The notes below the pieces were generated by a model, which was not told the DNA's origin, did no database searches, and worked only from the letters and a program-made list of their open reading frames with translations. From assembly GCA_004335835.1 (NCBI GenBank), contig RWJK01001895.1, positions 5,014 to 43,289 of the forward strand: a DNA stretch of 38,276 nt, in the 5' to 3' direction. Each line of letters opens with the position of its first letter. The first letter of the stretch is position 1. Of this stretch, positions 20,661 to 31,150 are shown piece by piece. The stretch is from Scenedesmus sp. ARA3 (lineage: Eukaryota; Chlorophyta; Chlorophyceae; Sphaeropleales; Scenedesmaceae). The translations under genes were made by a program, and so were the position numbers.

Positions 20661-22864
20661 GCCCTGAACCGCAGCAGCAGCGCCACCAGCCGCTCCAGCA
20701 GAAACCCGCACTCCCTGTCACCTGGCATGAGCAGTGGCCCCGTATAAATCAAATCCAGCAGGCAAGCCCTGCCCTCAGAAGCCAAGCTCACTAAGCCTGG
20801 CCGTGCATAGTCAGCAAATTGCACCAAGATGTCTGCCTCTGTTATCACAGCTTGCATCGCCCACTGCCGCCACGGCAGCAGCTCTGCCAGCCCTAGCTCC
20901 TGCCCAGCGCTGCTGCTGCTGCTTGCTGCTGCTGCTGAGTATGTTGCACTGTATGGGTTGCGTCCTGCTGCAGCTTGCACGGCCTCTAACTGCCTGACAG
21001 CATCATCTCCACGCCCTGCACCCGGCCGTGTTGCAATCAAGATGTGAATCGCTGCCGCAAACGTGATGCGTGCGAGCAGCTGCGCCATCGCATCTTCCAC
21101 TGCTGCCGGCCTGTCTAGCCGCTCTCCTGGGCTGTAGCCAAATGCTGCCGGGCTGCTGTAGCGGCCGCTGTCAAGAGCAGCTTGCAGGGTGCAGCAGGGC
21201 CTGCCGCGTGCTGCTGCTGCAGCCAGGTGTGCTGTGATGTGCTGCGTCACTTCTTGCTGGCTGGACATGGCGGCGCTCTGGTGTTGGCAGTCCGGGCAGT
21301 GCAGCACAAAGCTCTGCAGGTGCAAAACATAAGCGAGGAAGTCAGCGGAAACTAGTTGTGTTTTGAATAGGGCGGCGCTCTGGTGCTGGCAGTCCGGGCG
21401 GTGCAGCACACAGCTCTGCGGTGGCAGTGAAGCACAGTGTACAGTCACTAACAGACAGCAGGGATGAGTCGTGCTCGGGCAATGTGTGCTGATGTGTGTG
21501 CAGGTGCTCTCTGCTGTTTGTGGTTTTGAGGTTCATCATGGCCGCACAGCAGCACCTCCTGCTGTTGGCTGAATCCAGCTTCTACAAAAGCCAAACAAGG
21601 TACTGGTACAGGCCAACAGAGCAGTTTCCAGAAGTATGTTGATTGGGCCGAGAAGCTGTGGCACAAGGAACCCTGTGACTATATGTACTCAACACAGGCT
21701 GCAGCCGACAGTATCACTGAGCTTCGACCAGACACCCAGCACTGTCCGCAAGCAAAGTATCTAAGCAGCAAGCATGAACTGTCCTCTGTACAACCATGAT
21801 ATCCTATCCAAGCTGCATGCAGGAGGTTGTGCACGTGTACAGCTTGCTACCTGCAGTGTAGATGTTCACCTTGCTGATGTTTTTTATGTGGTGAGCACTC
21901 ATCTCGTAGACAGCGCACACATGCACTGGACATAGATGCAGCTCTGGCTCCTCTTCCACCCCCACTGCTGCTGCTGCTGCTGCTGCTGCGGCAGCGCTGC
22001 TGCCCGCTGTGCCATGCTGCTGCTGCTGCTGGTTGCTGCTGTTGTGGCTGCATTCGCTGCATATGAAGCAGGGGTGGCGTGTCCTGAGCTCCACCTCCAG
22101 AGGCAGTGGGTTGCTGTTGATGGGCTGAATGAGGGTGGCCTTGGCTATGTACTGCAGCAGCAAGAAAGGAAGGCATAGTGCATGGGCAGGCGGAGGGACA
22201 CGGCAGATGGTTAGTCCGGCAACAGGTGGGATACATGGGGGGGACCATTGATGGGCTGGATGAGGGTGGCCTTGACAATGTACTGCAGCAGCGACAAAGG
22301 CAGGCACACATGGATAGGCAGGCGGTGTGAGATGCGGCAGGCATTTGGTCAGATGGTCCAGAAGGCAGACATACGGGCAGACAGGGAGACTGGCAGGCAG
22401 GCAGTTGGGACCTACGGACATATGCACGGTGCGTGATGTAGCAGGTAGCAGGGGCAAGCATACATGTACTCAGCAAAAACCTGCAGCAATGCATGTGAGC
22501 CTGATGCCTCAACACTGCATGCTCAACGGAGGCCGCGTGGGGTGCCAGCATTGCTGGCACTGCGCAGGGATCAGATGCTGCGGGTGTGTGGCAGCAACAC
22601 AGCTCCAGCCAGGAAAGGGCGCAAGGACGGGCATGCTGCAGCAGATCAAGCCACAAGCTGTCAAGAACTCACCGGTAACGCAGGATCTAGCTTGTATTTG
22701 TTGCACTGCTCACAACTTTGATAGCTGCAGTGCAGCAGCGCACCAGCACTGCTGCTGCTTTTTTGAGGCTGTGTCTTGGCAGCAGCTTCCCTGTCGCATA
22801 CGATCGTCTTCACCGCCTTGTCTAAGCGCGTCGGAACCTTCCTTTCAGTGTTGAACAGTATCAT
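18074..22864 (-). CDS. Gene D: full-length paralogue of gene A, Gln/Ala-rich zinc-binding protein (about 1237 aa)
   Basis: Exons 22864-22673, 22151-21870 and 21313-18074; introns are GT-AG and phase 0. Start ATG gives MILFNTERKVPTRLDKAVKT. Exons 1 and 2 bring Cys clusters: HCSYQSCEQCNKYKLDP, then HPCFICSECSH and LHLCPVHVC, a likely split zinc ribbon. Exon 3 begins SFVLHCPDCQHQ; the second Cys of the C2H2 finger of gene A is Gln here. It continues with AFGYSPGE, poly-Gln, a Cys-pair cluster (CCYC, CSYC, CTTC, CGGC, CCPFC), long Gln/Ala/Ser tracts and the shared C-terminal domain with VLDLLLCCWLREVQLTGC. Compared with A the order is the same but homopolymer tracts differ. An alternative acceptor at 21415 would add 34 in-frame residues. 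Known family: none recognised. Role as a nuclear regulator is inferred from composition. Confidence 0.8.
19190..19222. repeat. CTG-repeat tract (poly-Ala of gene D)
   Basis: A near-perfect run of CTG on plus. It is read as alanine codons on minus in gene D, after the NAPAA segment. Similar CTG tracts that encode poly-Gln in D lie near 19574-19610, 19703-19730 and 20622-20660. Confidence 0.8.
21269..21420. repeat. Duplicated start of gene D exon 3 with acceptor
   Basis: The 50 bp at 21269-21318, covering the acceptor and SFVLHCPDCQHQSAA, recur at 21371-21420, exactly 102 bp away. The outer copy reads SCVLHRPDCQHQSAA: one metal-binding Cys is Arg. Because 102 is 34 codons and no stop intervenes, use of the outer acceptor would add 34 residues in frame. 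Confidence 0.9.
22117..22350. repeat. Duplicated start of gene D exon 2 with its upstream intron
   Basis: Two copies about 131 bp apart (from 22117 and from 22248) share the acceptor TGCTGCAG and the codons YI(A/V)KATLIQPIN, plus about 60 bp of upstream intron. The outer copy continues into GPPH and lacks the CFICSECS cluster, so it is a partial exon. Confidence 0.85.
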
Positions 22865-23532
22865 TTGCGCTCTTCGCGGCAATGCACCAGTTCTGGGCCT
22901 GCGTGCCTGTGCAGTGTCGTGAAAGTGTTCTGGACACGTCAGCCGCTGCTTTTAGCCCGATCTGATGTTAGGACGACATTGGTTATAATCTAGTGGCCCA
23001 GCTGCTGCGTACTTTGCTTCCCAGCGCACCGCTGGATCGGCAGTGCAGCCCAATACAACTGGAGTCAGTGAGGTGCAAGGATACATATGGCAGAAGACAG
23101 TTTCAGCTTTGAAATCACTCGCTGGTTAACTCTGCATACTATTGGACTGCACTTGTCCCAGTGTTATATCAACAGTCTTGTCCAGGGTTTACCAGCAGCC
23201 TGCATGGGCAGCACAGCCTGCTCTGGCATGCAACATTCAAGCCAACCTCTCAATGTTGCAGCAACTGTGCCCTGCTTCTTTACTGGGGATCATTGGGTTG
23301 CGCTTTTCAAGCAGCAAGTCCAGCGGCAGGGCAAACTCAACAATGTGCCAATCAGCGTTGCTGCCTCTGTAACAGTCGCTGCTGTCACCAATACAAGGGT
23401 GTAGCCATGCCGTCACCAGCATTACAGCACCCTCTTGCACACCAGCCACCTCCCCTCCACTGCATATTGCATGGCATGTTGCCAGCGTGTGCGCCTGTGG
23501 CTCCTTCTATTCTTGTAGGGCGCCCGCGGCGC
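22865..23532. other. Intergenic region between gene D and the coiled-coil gene (both minus)
   Basis: About 670 bp, presumed gene D promoter plus the 3' UTR of the coiled-coil gene. A plus-strand ORF at 23087-23404 has no recognisable domain. Nothing else is supported. Confidence 0.5.
23422..23426 (-). terminator. Candidate TGTAA poly(A) signal of the coiled-coil gene
   Basis: TTACA on plus, TGTAA on minus, about 107 nt past the stop codon at 23533-23535. Spacing is plausible for a green-algal mRNA end. Confidence 0.4.
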
Positions 23533-25168
23533 TCATCGTTTTGCCAAGCTTTTGCTGCTGCCGGCTCTGCTGCTGCTGCTGCTGGGGCTGCCTGCTGTGC
23601 CGCTGCCGCTGCTGCTGCCCTGCTTCTTGCCCTTGATAAGCTCAGTGGTGGGCACAGTGGCTGTGAAGCCTCGCGCCTCCTGCAGTGCTGCCTGTGCTGT
23701 CTTGCCCTGCAGGACAAAATGCAGCAGTCGACAGAATCAGCATGGTAGGATGGTGCGCTGCATGGTGCGCTTGCGTGAATCGCGGTTGCCTTGCTGCAAG
23801 CCAGCAACAGGATACATGCGGCCCTGCTTAGCGCTGACTGCCACGTCATGTTTCCTCAACACTGCAGAAGTATCATACTTACTCTATGATAGAGCTGCAC
23901 TGCAGCTGTTGTGACAACACAGCGGTGCACGCATAGTTGCTGCAGCACAGCGCAGTTGACCAGCAGCTGCCTGCACGTGCACCAGCACATGCTGGCACAT
24001 TAATCTTGCTGCTGTGCTGCTGGGGCATGAGTATTTGCTGTCGCCCGAGCAGGCCTGGGCTTTTGCACAGCGCCATGGCAAAGCCGCAAGCATGTGTGCT
24101 GGCTGCTGCTGTTGGCCCTCCTGCAGCCTCCCGATCCTCCCGTCTGCTAATTCTAAAACAAGTCTAGAACATCTGACCAGAGCAGATGCGCAACTGCTTG
24201 CGTGCTCTCACCATGAGCTTGCTGTTGGCGTGGCGCGCCTTGCTGATGAGTGCTGCCGCCTCCCGCTCCATGTCCTTGAAGCGCTGCATGTCGCCCTGCA
24301 GCTGCCCAGCCACCTGCTCCCGCAGCGCCTGCTTGTACTGGATGTCCTGCTCAAGCCGCGTCTGCATGTGAGTGTGTCAAGGTGTGTATTCGGCATGGTG
24401 TGTGCAGTAGTTGGGTGAGGATGGAACTATGTGGTCCTGCGGACACAGGTGCTTTGCAGGCAGGTGATGCTTTGGCTGCTGCAACCTCGGGTGCGGATGC
24501 TGCTGGTAACAGCAACGGCGACAACAGCTGCTGCGAGGCTGCTCTCACAGCGCACCCCTGCAATATCCGCCGGTTCAAACTTGCGCCTGTGGCAGCAGCA
24601 GCTGCTGCTGCCCTGCCGGCAAAATTTGGCTGCCACGCTTCTGCACCCTGGCTTCTTGCAGCTCAGCTGCTAGCCGCTCAGCTCGCTGATTGGAAGCTCA
24701 CCAGGCAGGGCTGTATGTGTGTGCTGATGGTGGCGTCTATCTTGTCCAGTGCTGCCTGGTCTGCCTTGATCTCTTCGCTGCGCTTGTGCTTCTCCAGCAT
24801 CATCTTGTGCATCTGCTTGTCTAGTTGCTGCAATAAAATCGTGGGATACAAGCAGCAAGACAGTACATGTTTATGCGATGTACGTGGTGCATCATGCACT
24901 TTGATGGCACGGGATACGCATGTACCAGCGCACCCAGATGCTTGCCACTATAGTAGCTACTGCGGGCAGCAGACTGCATCAACCCAGCATGCCAGCACTG
25001 TTGGCCTGAGCACCAAGCTGCATCTCGTTGATAACTAGCATTCATATTCACTTCACTCACTGAAATCAGTCTTGCTATAAACTTTGGGTCCCTGCGCATC
25101 AGCTCCTTGATTTTGTCCTGCTTGCCCTGCAGTGCTTTGATGTCCAGCTCTTCTGCTGTTTCTGCCAT
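23533..25168 (-). CDS. Gene E: small coiled-coil protein (4 exons, 185 aa)
   Basis: Exons 25168-25061, 24827-24702, 24361-24212 and 23706-23533; all introns are GT-AG and phase 0. The start is the ATG of MAETAEELDIKALQGKQDK; four codons further upstream are open but lack an ATG. Residues 1-130 are strongly charged with hydrophobic heptads (IKELMRRDPKFIARLIS, LDKQMHKMMLEKHKRSEE, TRLEQDIQYKQALREQ, MQRFKDMEREAAALISKA), predicting a long parallel or antiparallel coiled coil. Exon 4 gives a short conserved-looking segment (GKTAQAALQEARGFTATV) and then a basic Ser/Gly tail ending SKSLAKR. I do not recognise the family; a cytoskeletal, kinetochore or vesicle-complex subunit is possible. The low content of Gln/Ala runs, unlike its neighbours, suggests constraint. 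Intron 2 (24362-24701) holds an open frame that I did not accept as an exon. Confidence 0.75.
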
Positions 25169-26575
25169 GACTGTAGTCACGTTTCACTGCAGGAAGTTTG
25201 GTTTGGGCGGCAATCAAGAACTGGTCCGTTGAGAGCGCCTTTGCTGATGTATCACGATGTTTACAGGACTTTCAGCTGTTTGATGATGGCGAAGTTCAGC
25301 CAGGCTGCGTAGACAGCAGCACCTTTTCTTACGAACTTTCAGTAACAAGAAGATGTTTGGCGAAGCTCAACATGTCTATGCAGTGCACAGGGTTTGACGT
25401 TCACGTGATGCTTGTCATGACAGCACTTTGACCGTTGTCGTTCAGACACGATCCGCGATGCGCTGGTGAGGTTTCACCGCTTCCAGTACTTGTTAATCGT
25501 AATTCAAGTAAGTAATCAGCCGCGGTGCCAGCTACTTATTTCAAAAGTGCTGCAAAGCTGGGTACTGCGCAGTACTGCATGCTGACAATGGCAGCTTGAA
25601 CGCATTAACATGCAGTATACACGTCAGACGTAAACGGGATCACTTTCTTGAACCTCTGATCTCGATGGCAAATGAGTAAACTGATTTTCATCTACAGGTG
25701 TTGCAGACTTGTCGTGTCGAAATGCGTGGATCTTCCAACTACTCATTTTAAGGAAGGCCAGGCCATGGCTTGTTTGAAAGCACCCATGCGCTGCACCAGC
25801 AACAGACAAGATTTCTGGTAGCTTGCCGGTAGCAGATTTATGAGCAGAGGCAGCTTGCAGCATATGCATGGCAGCCCTGACTTAAAGGTGTCGTTGACAG
25901 CATGCTGTCAGCATCAGGTTGGTTTGTCTGTGATGGCTGCATGCTGGTACACTGTCCTTCATGCGGTTAGTTGTTCCTGCCTGAAACCATTGAGAGCGTC
26001 TGCTGCAGCGTTCACTGTGGTCGTTGACACATGTGCACATGTGCACTGCAAAGACCGCCAGTCAGCAAAGGTATCAACGACCACAGTGAACGCTGCAGCA
26101 GACGCTCTCAATTTGTACAGATGGGCCCTAGCTTCAGAAGCTGCCTGCCAGCAGGTCACTGCGCTGCTCAGCTCAGGGACCCCTTCACAGGAGGAGCAGA
26201 GAGCACATAAGGTGCGTAGCTGTGCATGACCAGCGTCCTTTGGGATCCTGGGTTTGTATAGAATTCGTCATTTTACATAAACCTAGCTGGGCAGGCCGGT
26301 GGTTGATGGTGATTCAATTTCGTATGACTGATGTGTGTGCTTGTGCTGCTTTGGCACAGCAAACTTTGTTTCTTTGGCACAGTGCCAAATCCATGTGCCT
26401 TAGCTGCCAAATCACGTGCCGGTGCTATAAGCAGCTGGGTGGTCATGGCCATATGGCCAACATGTGATGCCATGCAGGTGCACATGTGCATGTAACGCAT
26501 AGTACGGGGATTCTGCTGTGCCGCAGGGGCTCTGAAGTGCAAGCTGCTAGCTAAAGTATACTATAGTATTAGGTG
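25169..26575. other. Divergent intergenic region between gene E and the first F-box/LRR gene
   Basis: About 1.4 kb with promoters for both flanking genes. It lacks AGC runs and contains the 39-bp inverted repeat at 25989-26112. The ORFs at 25198-25431, 25624-25869 (minus) and 25840-26229 show no family signature. I see no coding gene here. Confidence 0.5.
25989..26112. repeat. Perfect 39-bp inverted repeat with 46-nt spacer
   Basis: Left arm 25989-26027 and right arm 26074-26112 are exact reverse complements over 39 bases. The spacer contains repeated ATGTGCAC-type alternating sequence. Transcribed, it would fold into a long mismatch-free hairpin. It lies in the gene-free region between divergent genes. 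Possible identities are a young MITE-like element or a small-RNA hairpin precursor. No flanking target-site duplication is obvious. Confidence 0.95.
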
Positions 26576-27971
26576 ATGGCCAGCTGTGCCTCAGGCCACC
26601 GCGCATACAAGGCTGGGCGTCAGTTCAGCCTGCAGGCTGCAGAGCTTAAACCTCGGACTCCAAGGAAGTATGCCGTCCATTCGGCCAGCAACGATCCTGC
26701 CTGCCTGTACCCTTTCGTCTTTGTCTGTAAGTCTACAATTTACTCGCATCAGTTCACACAGTTCTGCACCTGCTGCCTCACCAAACAAGTCATGGACGAG
26801 ATTCCGCAGATCGTAAAGCTGTGCTTGCCTCGATTGACACCAAAGGACATGTGTATGCTAAGATGCAGCTGCTCTGAGCTGCGAGGCATGGGCGTGTCCT
26901 GGCAGGACCACAGCATCAACTTCAGCTTGGGCTGGTCGGGGTCTGCTACCTTCTGGCTGCTGAAGAACATCGTGTCCATGAGAGAGCTCAACCTCAACAT
27001 CAGTGGTGATGTATCGCAGACTGCGCTGCAGGATGTTATGGAGGCTGGCAGGTGAGCAGTAGCAACAGCAGCAGCAGCCTGAGCCCGCACCTGCATTGCC
27101 AAAATTTCCTTGTGGTACCTGTTGACAATGTGGCTTTCAGACACTCCAGCTGCTGTGCAGCATTGGGGCACTTGAAGTTGCACGTGCCGCAGCATCCCTG
27201 CTGATAGATACTGGGGCAAGGTGTGATTTGGAGAGACGGCAGAGTTGGTGTTATAACAGTTGGTAATTACCAACTACATTGTACTGTGTGTTGACTGCCA
27301 CCGCCACACACAAAGCTGAGTTTTGAATTAGCTGCAGCAACTTTGTAACGTCAATGTAACCTGAGAACTCACTTCCTTGCAGGAACTTGACTTGCCTGAG
27401 CATCAGGAGCAAGCACATCATGCAGCTGCCATGCTTGCTACCAAAGCTGGAGCAGCTGTCACTGGGTGACTGCAGCAATCTGAGCGCACTGCCAGCGCTA
27501 CCAAGCTGCACTTCACTGTACTTGAACGGTTGCGAGCAGCTGCAGCAGCTGCCTGAGCAGCTACCTAGAGGCCTTAAAGTTCTGGAGTGCAGCGACTGCA
27601 TCGCCCTGCAGCAGCTGCCAAAGCAGCTGCCTGCTGGCCTCACACGCCTGGACTGCAGCGGGTGCAGCGCCCTGCAGCAGCTGCCAAAGCAGGTGCCTGC
27701 TGGCCTTCGACACCTCAACTGCAGCGGGTGCAGCGCCCTGCAGCAGCTGCCAGAGCAGCTTCCTGCTGGCCTCACAAGCCTGGACTGCAGCAACTGCAGC
27801 GCCCTGCAGCAGCTGCCTGTGCACCTGCCTCCCATGCTTGAGCAACTGTGGATCAACTACTGCGTTGCATTGAAGCAGCTGCCAGAGCTGCCTCCCACCT
27901 TGAAGGACTTCAGGTGTGACGGCTGCAGCAGCCTGCAGCAGCTGCCCGACTTGTCCAAATGTCGTTTGTGA
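26576..27971 (+). CDS. F-box/leucine-rich-repeat protein 1 (354 aa)
   Basis: Exons 26576-27051 and 27383-27971, with intron GTGAGC to TTGCAG in phase 2. ATG at 26576 gives an unremarkable N-terminus. The ATG at 26792 (MDEIPQIVKLCLPRLTPKDM) is an equally likely start because the recognisable part begins there. Residues from about 73 look like an F-box (LPRLTPKDMCMLRCSCSEL), the Skp1-binding domain of SCF ubiquitin ligases. Exon 2 carries short LRRs of the LPxxLPxxLxxLxC type, about 22 residues each, several being nearly identical 66-bp tandem units. Such repeats usually bind protein targets, so substrate recognition for ubiquitination is inferred. The gene is paired with a tandem paralogue at 29190-31150, which has extra repeats and one more intron. 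Confidence 0.75.
27606..27871 (+). repeat. 66-bp tandem coding repeats in F-box/LRR gene 1
   Basis: Units starting near 27606, 27672, 27738 and 27804 are spaced exactly 66 bp and encode LQQLPxxLPAGLxxLxCSxC. High identity between units suggests recent unequal exchange or conversion. Confidence 0.9.
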
Positions 27972-29093
27972 TCGTTGTCGGTGCACGGCAGTATGGGAGA
28001 TTGACTTGCACAACTGCGCTCTCCATCTGATGTGGGAGGTACATAACATGTGGTGGTTTTGATCATGCTGCCAGCGCACTGACTTGCATTGGAGACGCTC
28101 CAGGCATGTTTTGATCGCCATGCCGAGTGCTGCTTTGGCTCAATGATGGCACCAGAGACCGACTACGTGTGGCATGAATCCTGCTGTGCTGCTCTCCCCA
28201 TTCTAAGTATGATGTCTTTTGTTATACTGCAGTGCTGGATAGTGTCAGCAGTCATGGGTTGTCTTGACCATATGCCTTGATCAGCTGTGCTCATGAGCAC
28301 AAATGCGCTCCTGTCAAATGCGGCAAGTCGCGCATGCACACGCCACGCAGCTGCTCGTGACTTGTTTATATTCTGCTTGTAACCATTGTAGAGTACATGT
28401 CAAAGTTGGTTTGAGGGGGACGTGGCAAGTTGAACGATGTGCTTTGCACATGCAGCTGCATGGGAGTTTCGTGGCACCTGCCAGCGGGGTACAGCTCGTG
28501 CTGCACAGGCCAACATGCAGCAGCAGCTGGAGGCGCCTCTCGCAGCAGCACAGCTGTGAGTACTGATGCAGCCAGTAACGCTTACAGCACCCACACCAGA
28601 ACAAGCAGCCAGTACTCATTGTGTTCACTGTGGCTGACAGGTGCATTGAAAGCGTGCTGCTGCCTGCACTGCGCTGCTCTACTTCGCATGATAAGCAGAT
28701 AACGTCACAGTCTTGGCAGGCAGCAGTAAATGGTTGAGGTCCTTCAATTTAACGCTGTTTGATTATGCTTTCTTCCCTCAAAAAATGAACCCATTCCAGA
28801 TCACATGTGATGTACAAGCAGGTGCCATGACCAGCTGTAGCGCATAGTGCGCAGACTTTGCATACACACAGCTGACAACACACAGGCACATTACTTTGTT
28901 TGGTTCGCTGATGGTGGGTCGTGAGACAGGCCCGCCGAGATCAGCTGGGCGTCCTCGCCTCCAAGGCTGTACCTTGGACTCCAATAAGCCCGCATCTCAA
29001 CTGACCTGTCTCATGCGGCTGCGACAGGGAGTCCTGCCAGTCTATGGCGTCTGATCGTGCGACCTTGACGTTCGGACCTGCTTGCCTTGATTC
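27972..29093. other. Region between the tandem F-box/LRR genes
   Basis: Starts with the 3' side of gene 1, which resembles the 3' side of gene 2 (31151 onward), so the duplication includes the UTR. A candidate TGTAA is at 28378-28382. No convincing gene is present; short ORFs at 28303-28702 lack domains. Confidence 0.5.
28378..28382 (+). terminator. Candidate TGTAA poly(A) signal of F-box/LRR gene 1
   Basis: TGTAA about 407 nt past the stop codon; the first plus-strand occurrence I noticed downstream of this gene. Confidence 0.3.
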
Positions 29094-29189
29094 CGCAGAC
29101 GTTTCGCAGCTGCTGCCCTGCCAAGCACATTGTGGACGAGGTGCTGCAGATCGTGAAGCTGTGGCTTCCCTCGACTGACTTCAAAGGAC
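29094..29189 (+). pseudogene. Broken 5' half of the F-box in F-box/LRR gene 2
   Basis: This stretch aligns with 26760-26855 of gene 1 (GTGGACGAGGTGCTGCAG against ATGGACGAGATTCCGCAG). The ATG has become GTG, and one extra base within CTGTGGCTTCC shifts the frame relative to gene 1. The frame entering the remaining F-box (PRLTSKDM) meets a TGA upstream, so the first F-box helix cannot be translated in phase with the rest. Confidence 0.75.
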
Positions 29190-31150
29190 ATGTGCATGCT
29201 AAGATGCAGCTGCTCTGAGCTGGCGGGCATGAGCGTGTCCTGGCAGGACCACAGCATCAACTTCAAGCTGGACGGGTCAGACTCTGCTACCTGCTGGCTG
29301 CAGAAGAACATTGAGTCCATGAGGAAGCTAAGCCTCAACATCAGCGGTGATGTGCCACAGACTGCGCTGCAGGATGTGATGGAGGCTGGCAGGTGAGCAG
29401 TAGCAGCAGCAGCAGCAGCCGCCTGAGCCAGCACCTGCATTGCTGACGTTTCCTCATGGTACCTGTTGACAATGTGGCTTTCAGGCATTTGAGCTGCTGT
29501 TTGGTACGGGGGCAATTCGAAGTTGCACGTGCTGCAGCATCCCTGCTGATAAAAACCACTAGGGCAGGGTGTGGGTGAGGGCAGGGTGTGATTTGGAGAG
29601 ACGGCAAAGTTGGTGTTATCAACTACATTGTAACGTGTGTTTACTGCCAGCACCGCACTCAAAAGCCGGTGTCTGAGCTAGCTGCAGCAACCTGCATACG
29701 GTTTAGTACACTCAAAACTTCCCTCCTTGCAGGAACTTGACCTGCCTGAGCATCAGCAGCAAGAACATCAACGAGCTGCCACCCCTGCCAACAAAGCTGG
29801 AGCAGCTGAAATTGGAGTCGTGCAGTGCGCTGCTCACACTGCCTGTGCTACTCCAGACACTGCGCGAGCTCAACTGTCAGTCCTGCGATGCACTGGAGGT
29901 GCTGCCTAGCAGCCTCAGCAGCACTGCTGTATGCAAGCTCACCTGCGGCAACTGCCCACTCCTCAAGAGCCTCCCTCAGCTGCCGCCCAGCTTGGTTGAG
30001 CTGGAGATGAAATGGTGTGGCAGCTTGCTGCAGCTGCAAGCGCTGCCCGAAGGCCTCAAGTGCCTGTACACAGCGGACTGCGAAGCACTGGAAGAGGTGA
30101 GCACAAGCTGCTGCACAGTGTTCACGCCAAGTGTGTGGTACACAGCCGCCGGTGTTGCTGATTAGAAGGTGCGATGTATCGCAGCCACAGATGGTGGATT
30201 GCTGCATTCAACACACAGCGATGGTTCTGTACTCAGTGGCCCTTGCAAGTTGTGACATGGCAGGTGCGTCAACTCGTTGCAATGGCAACAGCTCGTAGTT
30301 ACTACACTGTGTTGAACACATCATATTGCAGGATGCTGCATAGCAACATTGAATGTCGACATGGCATGGTGTGCCATTCCCCAATTTCAACATGTAAACT
30401 GATTGCATGTCACCAGCATGCTCCTTCCTCTCCAACTGCTCACTGGTTGCTTGTCTGCTGCACCTCTGCTTCGATGCCTTGCAGCTGCCAGAGCTGCCAG
30501 CATCTCTGACCCACCTGAAGTGCTCATACTGCGGGTCATTGGGGCAGCTGCCGCAGCTGGCGCACACCGGCATCATTCAGCTGGACTGCACCAACTGCTC
30601 TCTGCTGGAGAAGCTGCCAGACATGCCAGACAGCCTTGTGACACTAGAAGCAGATTTCCTCGGAGACCTTACTAGGCTACCCAGGCTGCCTACGGATACG
30701 TTGAAGCAGCTGCGCATCAGTAAGGCAGCAATCCACCAACTGCCTGGCTCTCTGCCCAGCCTTGAAGTGCTGTCCTGCTGCAACACACTCATTCAGCAGC
30801 TGCCAGCGCTGGCGAGCTGCCGGTCACTGTACGTGGACGGCTGTGAGCAGCTGCAGCAGCTGCCAAAGCAGCTGCCTGGCGGCCTTGACGTCCTGAATTG
30901 CAGTGGATGCAGGGTTCTGCAGCAGCTGCCACAGCAGCTGCCTGCTGGCCTCACACACCTGGATTGCAGCGGATGCAGGGCCCTGCAGCAGCTGCCAGAG
31001 CAGCTGCCACCTGCGCTGGAGCGACTGTGGATAAGCTGCGGCACTGCATTGAAGCAGCTGCCAGAGCTGCCAACAGCCTTAAAGGATTTCCGATGGCACG
31101 GCTGCAGCAGCCTGCAGCAGCTGCCCGACTTGTCTAAGTGCTGTTTGTAG
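29190..31150 (+). CDS. F-box/leucine-rich-repeat protein 2, possibly N-terminally truncated (410 aa)
   Basis: Exons 29190-29392, 29733-30096 and 30485-31150; GT-AG introns with phases 2 and 0. The ATG at 29190 (MCMLRCSCSELAGM) is the first usable one, because the upstream F-box half is frameshifted. Exon 1 and intron 1 are clearly homologous to gene 1 (26840-27382). Exons 2 and 3 encode more LPxxLPxxLxxLxC repeats than gene 1 and end LQQLPDLSKCCL against LQQLPDLSKCRL. Gene 1 appears to have lost the block from the middle of exon 2 to the middle of exon 3. The product may retain ligand binding but not Skp1 binding, or it may be a pseudogene with an intact LRR frame. Open LRR frames of this length suggest either expression or recent decay. 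Confidence 0.7.

Noticed and set aside
24362..24701. Extra coiled-coil-like exon (RAERLAAELQEARVQKR) in gene E intron 2
   Set aside because: The only acceptor in phase lies about 16 nt after the preceding donor, too short for an intron. Joining exon 2 straight to the TRLEQD exon keeps phase and the heptads.
25840..26229. 129-codon ORF covering the inverted repeat
   Set aside because: The sequence is forced open by the palindrome (both arms translate to related peptides) and shows no domain or exon signals.
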